Of a stretch of 64,000 nt of DNA, positions 25,853-34,770 are shown in pieces. The position numbers and the translations under genes were made by a program. Each line of letters begins with the position of its first letter. Positions within the stretch are counted from its first letter, which is position 1. Origin of the DNA: Streptomyces malaysiense (GTDB lineage: Bacteria > Actinomycetota > Actinomycetes > Streptomycetales > Streptomycetaceae); the NCBI RefSeq assembly GCF_000980885.2, contig NZ_LBDA02000080.1, forward strand, positions 62,001 through 126,000, written 5' to 3'. The notes beneath the pieces are model-generated. The model did no database searches and was not told the DNA's origin. It worked only from the letters and a program-made list of their open reading frames with translations.

Positions 25853-26746
25853 GTGAGCGTCACGGTCCGCGTCCCCGCCAAGGTCAACGTCCAGCTCGCG
25901 GTGGGTGCCGCCCGCCCCGACGGGTTCCACGACCTCGCCAACGTCTTCCTCGCCGTCGGCCTCTACGACGAGGTCACGGTCACCCCCGCCGACGAACTGC
26001 GCGTCACCTGCGCGGGCCCGGACGCCGCCCAGGTCCCGCTGGACCGCACCAACCTCGCCGCGCGCGCCGCCCTCGCGCTCGCCGCGCGCCGGGGCATCGA
26101 GCCGGCCGTGCACATCCACATCGACAAGGACATCCCCGTCGCCGGTGGCATGGCGGGCGGCAGCGCGGACGGCGCGGGCGCGCTGCTCGCCTGCGACAGG
26201 CTGTGGGGCACGGGCGCGTCGCGCGCCGAACTCCTCGCCATCTGCGCCGAGTTGGGCAGTGACGTTCCCTTCAGTCTGGTCGGCGGTGCCGCGCTGGGCG
26301 TCGGCCGCGGCGAGCGGCTCACCGGCCTCGACGCCGGCGGCACGTTCCACTGGGTGTTCGCGATGGCCGGGCGCGGGCTGTCCACGCCGGCGGTCTTCCG
26401 CGAGTTCGACCGGCTGGCCCAGGGGCGGGAGATCCCCGAGCCGGTGGCCTCGCAGGACCTGCTGGACGCGCTGGCCGAGGGCGACGCCGACGCCCTGGCC
26501 GCGGCCGTCACCAACGATCTCCAGCCGGCCGCGCTGTCCCTCTTCCCGGAACTGGCGGCCACCCTGACGGCGGGCCGCGAGGCGGGCGCGCTCGCCTCGC
26601 TCGTCTCGGGCTCGGGCCCGACGACGGCCTTCCTCGCCCGGGACGCCGAGGCGGCGCGGAAGGCCGCGGAGGCCCTCTCCGCCTCCGGCACCTGCCGCAC
26701 GGTACGGACGGCGGCGGGCCCGGTGGCGGGGGCGACGGTTCTGTAG
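25853..26746 (+). CDS. ispE: 4-diphosphocytidyl-2-C-methyl-D-erythritol kinase
   Basis: This 297-residue GHMP kinase phosphorylates CDP-methylerythritol in the MEP pathway to isoprenoids. Visible motifs are the N-terminal VRVPAKVNVQLAVG (catalytic Lys and Asn region), DGFHDLANVF, the ATP loop PVAGGMAGGSADGAG and the C-terminal LVSGSGPTTAFLA. GTG 25853 is preceded by AAGGAG. It is 31 bases downstream of ksgA and probably in the same operon. It is convergent with the Uma2 gene, only three bases separating the stop codons once the latter's frameshift is corrected. Confidence 0.96.
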   Translation: MSVTVRVPAKVNVQLAVGAARPDGFHDLANVFLAVGLYDEVTVTPADELRVTCAGPDAAQVPLDRTNLAARAALALAARRGIEPAVHIHIDKDIPVAGGMAGGSADGAGALLACDRLWGTGASRAELLAICAELGSDVPFSLVGGAALGVGRGERLTGLDAGGTFHWVFAMAGRGLSTPAVFREFDRLAQGREIPEPVASQDLLDALAEGDADALAAAVTNDLQPAALSLFPELAATLTAGREAGALASLVSGSGPTTAFLARDAEAARKAAEALSASGTCRTVRTAAGPVAGATVL

Positions 26747-26749
26747 GGC

Positions 26750-27342
26750 TCAGAGCGCGTCGATGGCGGTCAGGTCGATATCGATGTCGTAGGGAACAGT
26801 GATCTTGACGTGCTCGTGGTGGATGCCGGTCAGCGCGTAAGTGCCGGTGGCTTCCCCACGTTCGTGGACCTGGACGACCGGATGATCGTCCTCGCCCGCC
26901 ATGTCGACCAGCCAAAATTGGGAATACCCGCCGCGGCGTACTTGCGCGGCTTGGAGTCGCGACCGCGGGCTTCGGGGTCGGGTGAGACGACTTCGACGGC
27001 GAGCAGCACGTCAGCCGCCTCGAAGCGAGTCTGACGCCGGTCGGTGAGGGATTCGGCGCGGACGACGCAGATGTCCGGCTCGGGTCCGTTGCGCTTGTCG
27101 AGCACGACGGTCATCTCTCGCGCGACCCTCATGCTGGACGGCAGAGTGCGGCGCAGACCGCTGACCAGCAGGTCGATCGCGGCGAAGTGAAAGTAGCGCT
27201 GCGGACTCACGAAAACCAGGCTCCCGTCGATCAGCTCGGTGTGCGGCGGGAGATCCGGCAGTGTGAACAGGTCATCCACGGTGTAGCCGTCGTGCGGCGG
27301 CACCGGCCAGTGGACTCGGTGCTCTGCGGGCTCGGCGGTCAT
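26750..27342 (-). pseudogene. Uma2-family (DUF820) nuclease-fold gene, frameshifted
   Basis: From ATG 27342 (ribosome site GGAGGAACC) the frame encodes a Uma2/DUF820 protein with the PD-(D/E)XK-like sites PEPDICVV and LLAVEVVSPDPEARGRDSKP. After AAAGIPNF it shifts into nonsense and stops at 26830. One frame over, the normal ending resumes (WLVDMAGEDDHPVVQVHERG ... DLTAIDAL) and stops at 26750-26752. One base is missing from a T run (AAAA at 26914-26917 on the plus strand). The family is very numerous in Streptomyces and its function is unknown. It could be a real decay event or a sequencing error in the homopolymer. Confidence 0.85.
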
Positions 27343-27523
27343 GGTTCCTCCATGGACGGGATCCCGCTGCCTGTCCTCCACGGTAGCGGTCCGTTCCCGA
27401 TCACGTCATCACAAAGAGTGACCATCCCCTCGCGCGTCATCCCCCGCCCCCGAGGCCCTACGCTAGAAGGCTGACCCACGCGGCGGAGCCGCATGTCGAT
27501 ACCGCCCCGCGCACAGGAGTGAA

Positions 27524-29332
27524 ATGGCCGTCAACCTGGTCAATGTCGAGAACGTCAGCAAGGTGTACGGCACCCGTGCCCTGCTGGACGGCGTCTCGCT
27601 CGGTGTGTCGGAAGGGGACAGGATCGGGGTCGTCGGCCGCAACGGCGACGGGAAGACCACCCTGATCCGGATGCTCGCCAAGCAGGAGGAGGCCGACACC
27701 GGCCGCGTCACCCACTCCGGCGGGCTACGTCTCGGCGTGCTCACCCAGCACGACTCGCTCGACCCCGCCGCCACCGTCCGCCACGAGGTGATCGGCGACA
27801 TGGCCGACCACGAGTGGGCCGGGAACGCCAAGGTCAGGGACGTACTGACCGGCCTGTTCGGCGGCCTGGACCTGCCGGGCTTCCCCAAGGGGCTCGACAC
27901 GGTCATCGGTCCGCTGTCCGGTGGCGAGCGGCGCCGCATCGCGCTGGCCAAGCTGCTGATCGAGGAGCAGGACCTGCTCGTCCTGGACGAGCCCACCAAC
28001 CACCTCGACGTCGAGGGCATCTCCTGGCTCGCCCGGCACCTCCGGAACCGCCGTTCGGCGCTCGTCTGCGTGACCCACGACCGCTGGTTCCTGGACCAGG
28101 TCTGCACCCGCATGTGGGACGTGCAGCGCGGTGACGTGTACGAGTACGAGGGCGGCTACTCCGACTACGTCTTCGCCCGCGCCGAGCGTGAGCGCATCGC
28201 CGCCACCGAAGAGACCAAGCGGCAGAACCTGATCCGCAAGGAGCTGGCCTGGCTGCGCCGCGGCGCGCCCGCCCGTACCTCCAAGCCCCGCTTCCGGGTG
28301 GAGGCCGCCAACGAGCTGATCGCCGATGTGCCGGCGCCCCGCGACAGCAGCGAGCTGATGAAGTTCGCCTCCTCCCGGCTCGGCAAGACGGTCTTCGACC
28401 TGGAGGACGTCACCGTCCAGGCCGGTCCCAAGGTGCTGCTGAAGCACGTCACCTGGCAGCTCGGCCCCGGCGACCGGATCGGCCTGGTCGGTGTGAACGG
28501 CGCCGGCAAGACCTCGCTGCTGCGCGCCATGGCCGAGGCCGCCCGCACCCAGGGCGAGGCGCAGCCGGCCGGCGGCCGGGTCGCCGTCGGCCGGACGGTC
28601 AAGCTCGCCTACCTCTCCCAGGAGGTCGCCGAACTCGACCCCACCTGGCGGGTCCTGGAGGCGGTGCAGCGGGTGCGCGAGCGCGTCGACCTCGGCAAGG
28701 GGCGCGAGATGACGGCGGGTCAGCTCTGCGAGACCTTCGGGTTCACCAAGGAGAAGCAGTGGACGCCGGTCGGCGACCTCTCCGGCGGTGAGCGCCGCCG
28801 GCTCCAGTTGCTGCGGCTGCTGATGGACGAGCCCAACGTCCTCTTCCTGGACGAGCCCACCAACGACCTCGACATCGAGACCCTCACCCAGCTGGAGGAC
28901 GTCCTCGACGGCTGGCCCGGCTCGATGATCGTCATCTCCCACGACCGGTTCTTCGTGGAGCGCACCACGGACCGGGTGTTCGCCCTGCTCGGCGACGGCG
29001 CGCTGCGGATGCTGCCGCGCGGCATCGACGAGTACCTGGAGCGGCGCCTGCGGATGGAGGAGGCGGTCGCCGAGCGCGGCGCCGCCGCGGCGCCCAAGCC
29101 GGCCACGCAGGAGAAGAGCGCCGCCGACCAGCGCGCCGCCAAGAAGGAACTCCAGAAGATCGAGCGCCAGTTGGACAAGGTCTCCGAGAAGGAGGCCAAG
29201 CTGCACACGCGGATCGCCGACAACGCGACCGACTTCGCGAAGGTGGCCGAACTGGACGCCCAGCTGCGGGAGCTCGCCGGTGAGCGCGAGGAACTGGAGC
29301 TGCGCTGGCTGGAACTGGCGGAGGACGCGTAG
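27524..29332 (+). CDS. ABC-F family ATPase
   Basis: This 602-residue soluble protein has two ABC domains: Walker A GRNGDGKTT (near 38) and GVNGAGKTS (near 325), signatures LSGGERRRIA and LSGGERRRLQ, Walker B LLVLDEPTNHLD and LFLDEPTNDLD. A charged linker (RKELAWLRRGAPARTSKPRF) joins them, and a C-terminal coiled coil (about 510-600) follows, as in Uup. ABC-F proteins act on the ribosome or in DNA-related roles; they carry no membrane domain. AGGAGTGAA precedes the ATG. The linker and tail make Uup-like more likely than an antibiotic-resistance type. Confidence 0.93.
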   Translation: MAVNLVNVENVSKVYGTRALLDGVSLGVSEGDRIGVVGRNGDGKTTLIRMLAKQEEADTGRVTHSGGLRLGVLTQHDSLDPAATVRHEVIGDMADHEWAGNAKVRDVLTGLFGGLDLPGFPKGLDTVIGPLSGGERRRIALAKLLIEEQDLLVLDEPTNHLDVEGISWLARHLRNRRSALVCVTHDRWFLDQVCTRMWDVQRGDVYEYEGGYSDYVFARAERERIAATEETKRQNLIRKELAWLRRGAPARTSKPRFRVEAANELIADVPAPRDSSELMKFASSRLGKTVFDLEDVTVQAGPKVLLKHVTWQLGPGDRIGLVGVNGAGKTSLLRAMAEAARTQGEAQPAGGRVAVGRTVKLAYLSQEVAELDPTWRVLEAVQRVRERVDLGKGREMTAGQLCETFGFTKEKQWTPVGDLSGGERRRLQLLRLLMDEPNVLFLDEPTNDLDIETLTQLEDVLDGWPGSMIVISHDRFFVERTTDRVFALLGDGALRMLPRGIDEYLERRLRMEEAVAERGAAAAPKPATQEKSAADQRAAKKELQKIERQLDKVSEKEAKLHTRIADNATDFAKVAELDAQLRELAGEREELELRWLELAEDA

Positions 29333-29339
29333 TCCTTCG

Positions 29340-29365
29340 CCGCCGCGAATCAGCCAGCGCGGCGG
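29340..29365 (+). terminator. terminator after the ABC-F gene
   Basis: CCGCCGCG (29340-29347) and CGCGGCGG (29358-29365) form an 8-bp stem with a ten-base loop directly after the stop codon. Confidence 0.65.
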
Positions 29366-29603
29366 ACGGCCGCTCCCCGGCGCGCGACGGGCCGCGCGTG
29401 CGCCGCGTGAAGGGGGCGTGAAGGCGCGTAACGGAGGCATCACGGGCCGGTTCTCCCTTGGGAACAGGGCGGATCCGGCCCGCTGTGCTGTCCGCGCCGG
29501 GTGATACAAAGAGCCGTCTGAAAACTGTCTCCACAACGACCTTGGGTCCGTCAAGAACCTCAGGGCGTGGCTAAAAATCAGTGAACGAGGGGGAAGAGCG
29601 CTG

Positions 29604-31556
29604 ATGACTCAGCCGCCCGACCAGTCGCCCGGCGGCGGCTTCGGAGCACCGCAGGATCCGAGAGATCCCAGGGATCCCAGGGATCCCAGGGATCCGAGGG
29701 ATCCGAGGGATTCGGGGAACCAGCCGCCGGTCCCGGCCCAGCCGCCGACCGCTCCCGCCGCTCCGCCGCCGACGGTCCTCTCCAAGCCGCCCGCGGCCCC
29801 GGTCCCGCCCGCGCCCCAGGCCCAGCCCGCGCCCCAGGCCCAGCCCGGCCCGCCGCCGCAGCCGGGGCAGCCGCCCCAGCCCCCGCAGCAGCCGGCGCCC
29901 GGTTACGGCTACCCGCAGCAGCCCGGCCCCTACGGCGCCCCCGCGGCACCCGGGGCCCCCGGCGTCCCCGGCCCCTACGGAGCACCCGCGGCCCCCGGAA
30001 CCCCGGGTCCCTACGGCTACCCGCAGCAGCCCCAGCCGCCGGGCCCCTACGGGCAGCAGCCCCAGCCCGGTCACGGCTTCCCGCCGCAGCCGCCGTACCC
30101 CGGCGCCCCCGGCGGTCCCTTCCCGCCCCAGGGTGGCGGCAGCGGGAAGAAGACGGCGCTGATCGTGGGCGCCGCGGCGGCCGCGCTGCTCGTCATAGCC
30201 GGCACCGTCTACGCCGTCACCAGCGGCGACGACGGCAAGAAGAAGCCCGTGGCCGAGCAGAGCGGCAGCGGCGCGCCGACCGCGTCCGACGCCCCCTCGG
30301 CCTCCTCGTCGGCCACCGGGGGCGACGACCCCGAGGACCTCAACAAGGGCCGCGCGTCCGGCGAGGCGAAGGTGCTCTGGTACAAGTCGGCACCGGACGC
30401 CCCCGGCTCGGGCGCCGACGCCCCCGGCATGTGGGTCGCCGGGAACACCGTGGTGAAGGCGGCGTACAAGCAGGTCTTCGCCTACGACACCGGCAACGGC
30501 TCCTCCCCCTGGGGACCCGTCGCCTTCCCGCAGAAGATCTGCGCGGTCACCCCGCAGAAGTCGGACGACGGCAAGGTCGTCGTGGCGTACATGAACGGCG
30601 TCAGCGACAACGCCAAGTGCAACCAGCTCACCCAGCTCGACCTCGCCACCGGCAAGAAGGGCTGGAGCGCCCAGGTCGCCGACGGCGGGTTGTTCGACAG
30701 TGCGCTCAACGTCGAACTCAGCGTGGCGGGGCGCACGTTGATGGTCGGCCGCTCCGAGTCGGGCACCGCCTACGACATCGACAGCGGCAAGAAGCTGTAC
30801 GACAAGAAGCGCTACGGCAACGCCTGCTTCCCCGCCGGGTACGCGGGCGGCGACGGCAAGCTCGTCCAGGTGGCATCCTGCGCGGCCTCGACCAGCACCG
30901 AGCACGACGAGCTCCGGGAACTCGACCCGGCCACCGGCAAGGTGAAGTGGACCCAGTCCCTCAAGAAGGGCTGGCAGGTCAGCCGGGTGTACTCGATGAA
31001 CCCGCTGGTCGTCTATCTGACCAACGAGGACAAGAAGGTGTGGAACATCTCCACCTTCACCTCGGGCGGCAAGTTCCGCTCCCAGGTCAAGGTCGACGAG
31101 AAGTTCTCCCCGAGCTGCGGCTGGGCGATCCTGGAGCGCGACCTCCAGGGCTGCCAGGGCGTCGCGGCCGACGCCGACACGCTCTACCTGCCCACGGACA
31201 CGACCTCCAGCGCCAACGAGATCGTCGCGATCAGCCTCTCCACCGGCACCGCGAAGTGGCGGGTCAAGTCCCCCGCGGACGAGCCGATGGCCCCGATGAA
31301 GATCGAGGGCGGCAAGCTCATCGCGTATGTGCGGCCGTCGTACGACGCGGGCGGCCAGGTGGTCTCGATCCCGACCGCGGGCTCCACCCACACCACCACG
31401 AAGCTGCTCCAGAACCCGCAGGGCACCGCGGAGATCGAGGACACCTTCTACAACGGTGTCATCGACTGGGCCGACGGGCGCTTCATCATCTCGGCCGGCC
31501 GGCTGAACGGCAGCGACCAGGCGAAGGAGAAGCTGATCATGGCCTTCGGCAACTGA
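29604..31556 (+). CDS. membrane-anchored PQQ-like beta-propeller protein (paralogue 1)
   Basis: This 650-residue protein has a disordered Pro/Gln/Gly-rich cytoplasmic part (1-180) with six DPR triplets and several YGYPQQP-type motifs. One membrane helix (about 185-207, KKTALIVGAAAAALLVIAGTV) leads to a Ser/Ala linker and an extracytoplasmic propeller (about 250-650) with repeats such as LDLATGKKGWSAQV, YDIDSGKKLYD, LDPATGKVKWTQS and ISLSTGTAKWRV. No enzyme motif is seen; such domains bind proteins or ligands. Six Cys in the propeller could form disulfides. A close paralogue follows 76 bases downstream, evidently a tandem duplication. Confidence 0.88.
   Translation: MTQPPDQSPGGGFGAPQDPRDPRDPRDPRDPRDPRDSGNQPPVPAQPPTAPAAPPPTVLSKPPAAPVPPAPQAQPAPQAQPGPPPQPGQPPQPPQQPAPGYGYPQQPGPYGAPAAPGAPGVPGPYGAPAAPGTPGPYGYPQQPQPPGPYGQQPQPGHGFPPQPPYPGAPGGPFPPQGGGSGKKTALIVGAAAAALLVIAGTVYAVTSGDDGKKKPVAEQSGSGAPTASDAPSASSSATGGDDPEDLNKGRASGEAKVLWYKSAPDAPGSGADAPGMWVAGNTVVKAAYKQVFAYDTGNGSSPWGPVAFPQKICAVTPQKSDDGKVVVAYMNGVSDNAKCNQLTQLDLATGKKGWSAQVADGGLFDSALNVELSVAGRTLMVGRSESGTAYDIDSGKKLYDKKRYGNACFPAGYAGGDGKLVQVASCAASTSTEHDELRELDPATGKVKWTQSLKKGWQVSRVYSMNPLVVYLTNEDKKVWNISTFTSGGKFRSQVKVDEKFSPSCGWAILERDLQGCQGVAADADTLYLPTDTTSSANEIVAISLSTGTAKWRVKSPADEPMAPMKIEGGKLIAYVRPSYDAGGQVVSIPTAGSTHTTTKLLQNPQGTAEIEDTFYNGVIDWADGRFIISAGRLNGSDQAKEKLIMAFGN
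29655..29708 (+). repeat. six in-frame 9-bp repeats coding Asp-Pro-Arg
   Basis: Six consecutive 9-base units (GATCCSAGR-like) encode (DPR)6 near the start of the first propeller protein. Slippage here would change copy number without shifting the frame. Confidence 0.9.
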
Positions 31557-31632
31557 GCCCGGCCCGCTTCCGGGCCCTACTCCCGTTCCGTCCGCCGTCC
31601 GGCCTTCCGAGTGTCACCGAGGTACCCGAGCC

Positions 31633-33483
31633 ATGACCCAGCCGCCCCCGCCCCCGCCGAACCAGCCCCCGCAGCAGGGGGGTTTCGGCCCGCCGACCCC
31701 GCCCGTCCCGCCGCACTCGCTGGACAAGCAGCCCCCCGCGGCCCCGCCGCCCCCGCAGGGCACCCCGGGCCAGCAGCCCCCGCAGCCGCCCCAGCCGACG
31801 CCGCCCGGCCCCCCGCAGCAGCCGGCGCCCGGTTACGGCTACCCGCAGCCGACGCCGCCCCCGCCGGCCGGCTACGGCTACCCCGCCGCACCCCCGAACC
31901 CGTACGGCCAGCAGCCCTCCGGCCCCTACGGGGCGCCGCAGCAGAACCCGTACGCCATGCCCACCCAGCCCATGCAGCAGTCCGGGCAGCCCGGCTACGG
32001 CTATCCGGGCCAGCCCCCGACCATGCCGATGCAGCCGCAGGGCGGCGGTGGCGGGCGGAACAACACCGCGCTGTACATCGTCATCGCGGCGGCCGTCGTC
32101 ATCGCGCTGATAGTCGCCGGCGGCATCTGGTACGCGGGCTCCGGTGACGGCGGCACCAAGCAGGACACCGCCTCCTCCGGCGGCACCGACGGCGGCGGCC
32201 AGGACAAGGGTTCCGGCGGTTCGACCGGAGGCAAGGAGAAGGTGCCGGCGAACACGGCGGCCAAGGTCCTCTTCCAGGTCCCCTCGCCCTCCGTGAAGGA
32301 CACGGTGAGCACCTCCGGCTCCTGGCTGACCGACAAGGTGTACGCCAAGACCGGTGTGGACGAGGTCGTCGGCTACGACCCGGTCAAGGGCACCGAGCTG
32401 TGGACGGTCAAGCTGCCAGGCCCGGTCTGCGCGGCCAGCCGGCACATCACCGACGACGACAAGACCGCGATCACGTACCAGCCGACGAACAAGAAGTACG
32501 AGGGCTGCTCCGACATCGCGGCGATCGACCTCGACGCGGGCAAGAAGCTGTGGACGAAGACCGTCAACGTCGGTGACTACCCGGTCAATTACCAGAACGT
32601 GACGGTCTCCCAGCGCACCGTCGCGCTCGGCGACACCAACGGCGGCGCGGCCTTCGACATCGACTCCGGCAAGCCGCTGTGGCAGCCGAAGCCGGGCGAG
32701 GACTGCTACGACTCGGGCTACGGCGGCGGCGCCAAGCTGGTCGCGGTGCGCAGCTGCGGCGACTCGGACAACACCCAGCTGTCCATCCAGACCATCGACC
32801 CGCGGTCCGGCAAGGTCGTCTCCGAGTACAAGATGGACCCGGGCATCGAGTACGCCTCGATCGTCTCCACCGACCCGCTGGTGGTGGCCGCCGACGTCGG
32901 CGACAGCGCGGGCGACGGCAGCGGCATCTCGGACTACTTCTCCATCGACGACAAGACCGGCAAGCTGCTCGCCCGGATCTCCGCGCCGGGCAAGAACTAC
33001 GGCGGCCGCTGCGACGGCATCACCCGCATCGAGGACTGCCACGAGGTCGTCGTCGGCGGCGGCAAGCTGTTCGTGCCGACGGAGGAGCACGACGGCAGCG
33101 GGACCTCCTACAGCACCACCAACGAGGTCGTCGCCTTCGACCTGACCACCGGCAAGCCCACCGGCCAGCGCGCCGAGGCCGGGGACGGCTATCTGCTGTC
33201 GCCGCTGCGCATGGACGGCGGCAACCTGATCGCCTACAAGAAGCCGCCGTACGACAAGGGCGGCCAGATCGTCAGCATCGACGGTTCCACCTTCAAGGAG
33301 ACCAAGCTCCTGGAGAACCCGTCCACGCAGAGCGTCCGGCGTGCGGAGGGCAGCATGCTGCCGGACTACGCGGAGATCCTCTTCGCGAACGGCCGGCTGT
33401 ACATGTCCGACGTCTTCGTCGACAAGGCGGACCCGAACGACGACAAGTCGTACCTGGTGCTGGCCTTCGGCACGGACGGCTGA
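31633..33483 (+). CDS. membrane-anchored PQQ-like beta-propeller protein (paralogue 2)
   Basis: This 616-residue paralogue has the same plan: a Pro/Gln-rich cytoplasmic part (1-138) with YGYPQP and NPYGQQP motifs, one membrane helix (about 140-162, ALYIVIAAAVVIALIVAGG), a Gly/Ser linker, and a propeller (about 200-616) with LDAGKKLWTKTV, FDIDSGKPLWQP, IDDKTGKLLARI and FDLTTGKPTGQ repeats. The propellers are clearly alike but the N-terminal tails differ. GAGG precedes the ATG. No enzymatic motif is seen. Envelope sensing or scaffolding is a guess. A clear terminator follows. Confidence 0.88.
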   Translation: MTQPPPPPPNQPPQQGGFGPPTPPVPPHSLDKQPPAAPPPPQGTPGQQPPQPPQPTPPGPPQQPAPGYGYPQPTPPPPAGYGYPAAPPNPYGQQPSGPYGAPQQNPYAMPTQPMQQSGQPGYGYPGQPPTMPMQPQGGGGGRNNTALYIVIAAAVVIALIVAGGIWYAGSGDGGTKQDTASSGGTDGGGQDKGSGGSTGGKEKVPANTAAKVLFQVPSPSVKDTVSTSGSWLTDKVYAKTGVDEVVGYDPVKGTELWTVKLPGPVCAASRHITDDDKTAITYQPTNKKYEGCSDIAAIDLDAGKKLWTKTVNVGDYPVNYQNVTVSQRTVALGDTNGGAAFDIDSGKPLWQPKPGEDCYDSGYGGGAKLVAVRSCGDSDNTQLSIQTIDPRSGKVVSEYKMDPGIEYASIVSTDPLVVAADVGDSAGDGSGISDYFSIDDKTGKLLARISAPGKNYGGRCDGITRIEDCHEVVVGGGKLFVPTEEHDGSGTSYSTTNEVVAFDLTTGKPTGQRAEAGDGYLLSPLRMDGGNLIAYKKPPYDKGGQIVSIDGSTFKETKLLENPSTQSVRRAEGSMLPDYAEILFANGRLYMSDVFVDKADPNDDKSYLVLAFGTDG

Positions 33484-33524
33484 CCACCGGCACACAATCA
33501 CCCGAACAGGTGACTTGGTCAGCA

Positions 33525-33553
33525 GTGCCCCGGATGTCATCGGTCCGGGGCAC
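33525..33553 (+). terminator. terminator after the propeller pair
   Basis: GTGCCCCGGA (33525-33534) pairs perfectly with TCCGGGGCAC (33544-33553) around a nine-base loop. Confidence 0.8.
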
Positions 33554-33699
33554 TTCCGCTGTCCAGGGCAGCGCGGCGTCGAACAAGCGTGTAGCTTCCG
33601 GGGTCATGCAAAGGGGCGGGGTGCCGGGGGGCCCTCTGTCCATCGGGCCGGTGGACGTCCATAGTGGGGCATTCACGGGCGGGACTGGGGGGTTGCTCA

Positions 33700-34392
33700 A
33701 TGGGAGTACGGCTCATGGTCGTGGACGACCATCGCCTGCTCGCGGAGGCGCTGGCATCGGCGCTGAAACTGCGCGGGCACCGGGTGCTCGCCTCGGCCGC
33801 GCCCGCCGCGGGTGCCGCCGATCTGGTGATCGCGCGGGCGCCCGAGGTGTGCCTGCTGGGCACGGCCGCCCCGGCCGAGCCGGGGGTCTTCGACCCGGTG
33901 GCGAAGATCAAGCGGGAGCGGCCGCAGGTGGCGGTGGTGGTGCTCGGCCCGGTGCCCTCGCCGCGGGGGATCGCCGCGGCGTTCGCCGCCGGGGCGTCGG
34001 GGTACGTACGGCACGACGAGCGCATCGAGGGCGTCGAGCGGGCGATCCTGAAGGCGCGGGCGGGTGAGTCGGCGGTGGCCCCCGGGCTCCTCCGGGAGGC
34101 GTTCGGGGAGTTGCTGAACCCCGCCGCCCAGCCCGACGACGAGGCCCAGCGTCTGCTGGGCGTCCTGACCCCGCGCGAGGTCGAGGTCCTCGTCCGGGTC
34201 GCCGACGGCGAGGACACCCGTGTCATCGCCTCCGGCATGCGCATAGCCCCGAGCACGGCCCGGACCCATGTGCAGCGGGTGCTGATGAAACTGGGTGTCG
34301 GCTCGCGTCTGGAAGCGGCGGCCCTGGCCGCGCGTACGGGTCTGCTGGACCGCGCGGGTCCGCTGAACCACCCGGCGGGGCCTCAGCCGTAG
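33700..34392 (+). CDS. NarL/LuxR-type regulator with degenerate receiver
   Basis: This 230-residue regulator has an N-terminal receiver-like domain (about 1-120) and a C-terminal LuxR helix-turn-helix (about 155-215: LTPREVEVLVRVADGEDTRV, then STARTHVQRVLMKLGVGS). The acidic pocket start is present (MVVDDHRLL). The position of the phospho-acceptor aspartate reads VCLLGTAAPAEPG, with Gly in place of Asp, and the conserved Lys region reads GYVRHDE. It therefore probably is not controlled by normal phosphorylation. ATG 33700 follows a G-rich ribosome site. No kinase gene is adjacent. The LuxR protein at 40387 is related but keeps the acceptor Asp. Confidence 0.88.
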   Translation: MGVRLMVVDDHRLLAEALASALKLRGHRVLASAAPAAGAADLVIARAPEVCLLGTAAPAEPGVFDPVAKIKRERPQVAVVVLGPVPSPRGIAAAFAAGASGYVRHDERIEGVERAILKARAGESAVAPGLLREAFGELLNPAAQPDDEAQRLLGVLTPREVEVLVRVADGEDTRVIASGMRIAPSTARTHVQRVLMKLGVGSRLEAAALAARTGLLDRAGPLNHPAGPQP

Positions 34393-34444
34393 ACCTCGGC
34401 CCCGCCGTTCCCGGGCGCGGCCCGGTCCGCCCCCGGGAACGGCG

Positions 34445-34750
34445 CTAGTCCTCCCGCCGCTGCGGCACGGTCACCGGCCGCAGCTTCAGCCACACCAGGA
34501 AGAAGACGCCCAGCGCCAGCATCCCGATCCCGGTCCACAGGTTGATGTTGACCCCCTGCGCCTTGTCGATCGCGGCCCGCGAGTCCGTGATGCCGGTGAT
34601 CGTGACGATCACGCCGTAGACCACGAAGAGCCCGCCGATGATGCGGCGCAGATCGAAGATGCGGGACGCCGTCGCCGACCTGGTCTCCAGCTCGGTGACC
34701 TCGCGTGCGATCTCGTCCTCGGTGTAATGGTGTTCGGAGTTCTCGGACAT
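34445..34750 (-). CDS. small two-helix membrane protein next to the symporter
   Basis: This 101-residue protein has a charged N-terminal helix (YTEDEIAREVTELETRSATA) and two membrane helices (about 38-55 and 72-90), ending in a basic tail. ATG 34750 has GAGGGAAC before it. It lies 20 bases downstream of the sodium symporter gene and is almost certainly co-transcribed. Small two-helix proteins often accompany solute:sodium symporters as accessory subunits, so a supporting role is inferred. I do not recognise a named family. Confidence 0.78.
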   Translation of the reverse strand: MSENSEHHYTEDEIAREVTELETRSATASRIFDLRRIIGGLFVVYGVIVTITGITDSRAAIDKAQGVNINLWTGIGMLALGVFFLVWLKLRPVTVPQRRED

Positions 34751-34770
34751 GTTCCCTCGATCCTCCCGCG

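Noticed and set aside
27524..29332. Antibiotic-resistance ABC-F
   Set aside because: The linker and C-terminal coiled coil resemble Uup-like housekeeping members, and no resistance or biosynthesis genes surround it.
29655..29708. CRISPR-like short repeats
   Set aside because: The units are contiguous 9-base codon repeats encoding DPR, with no spacers.
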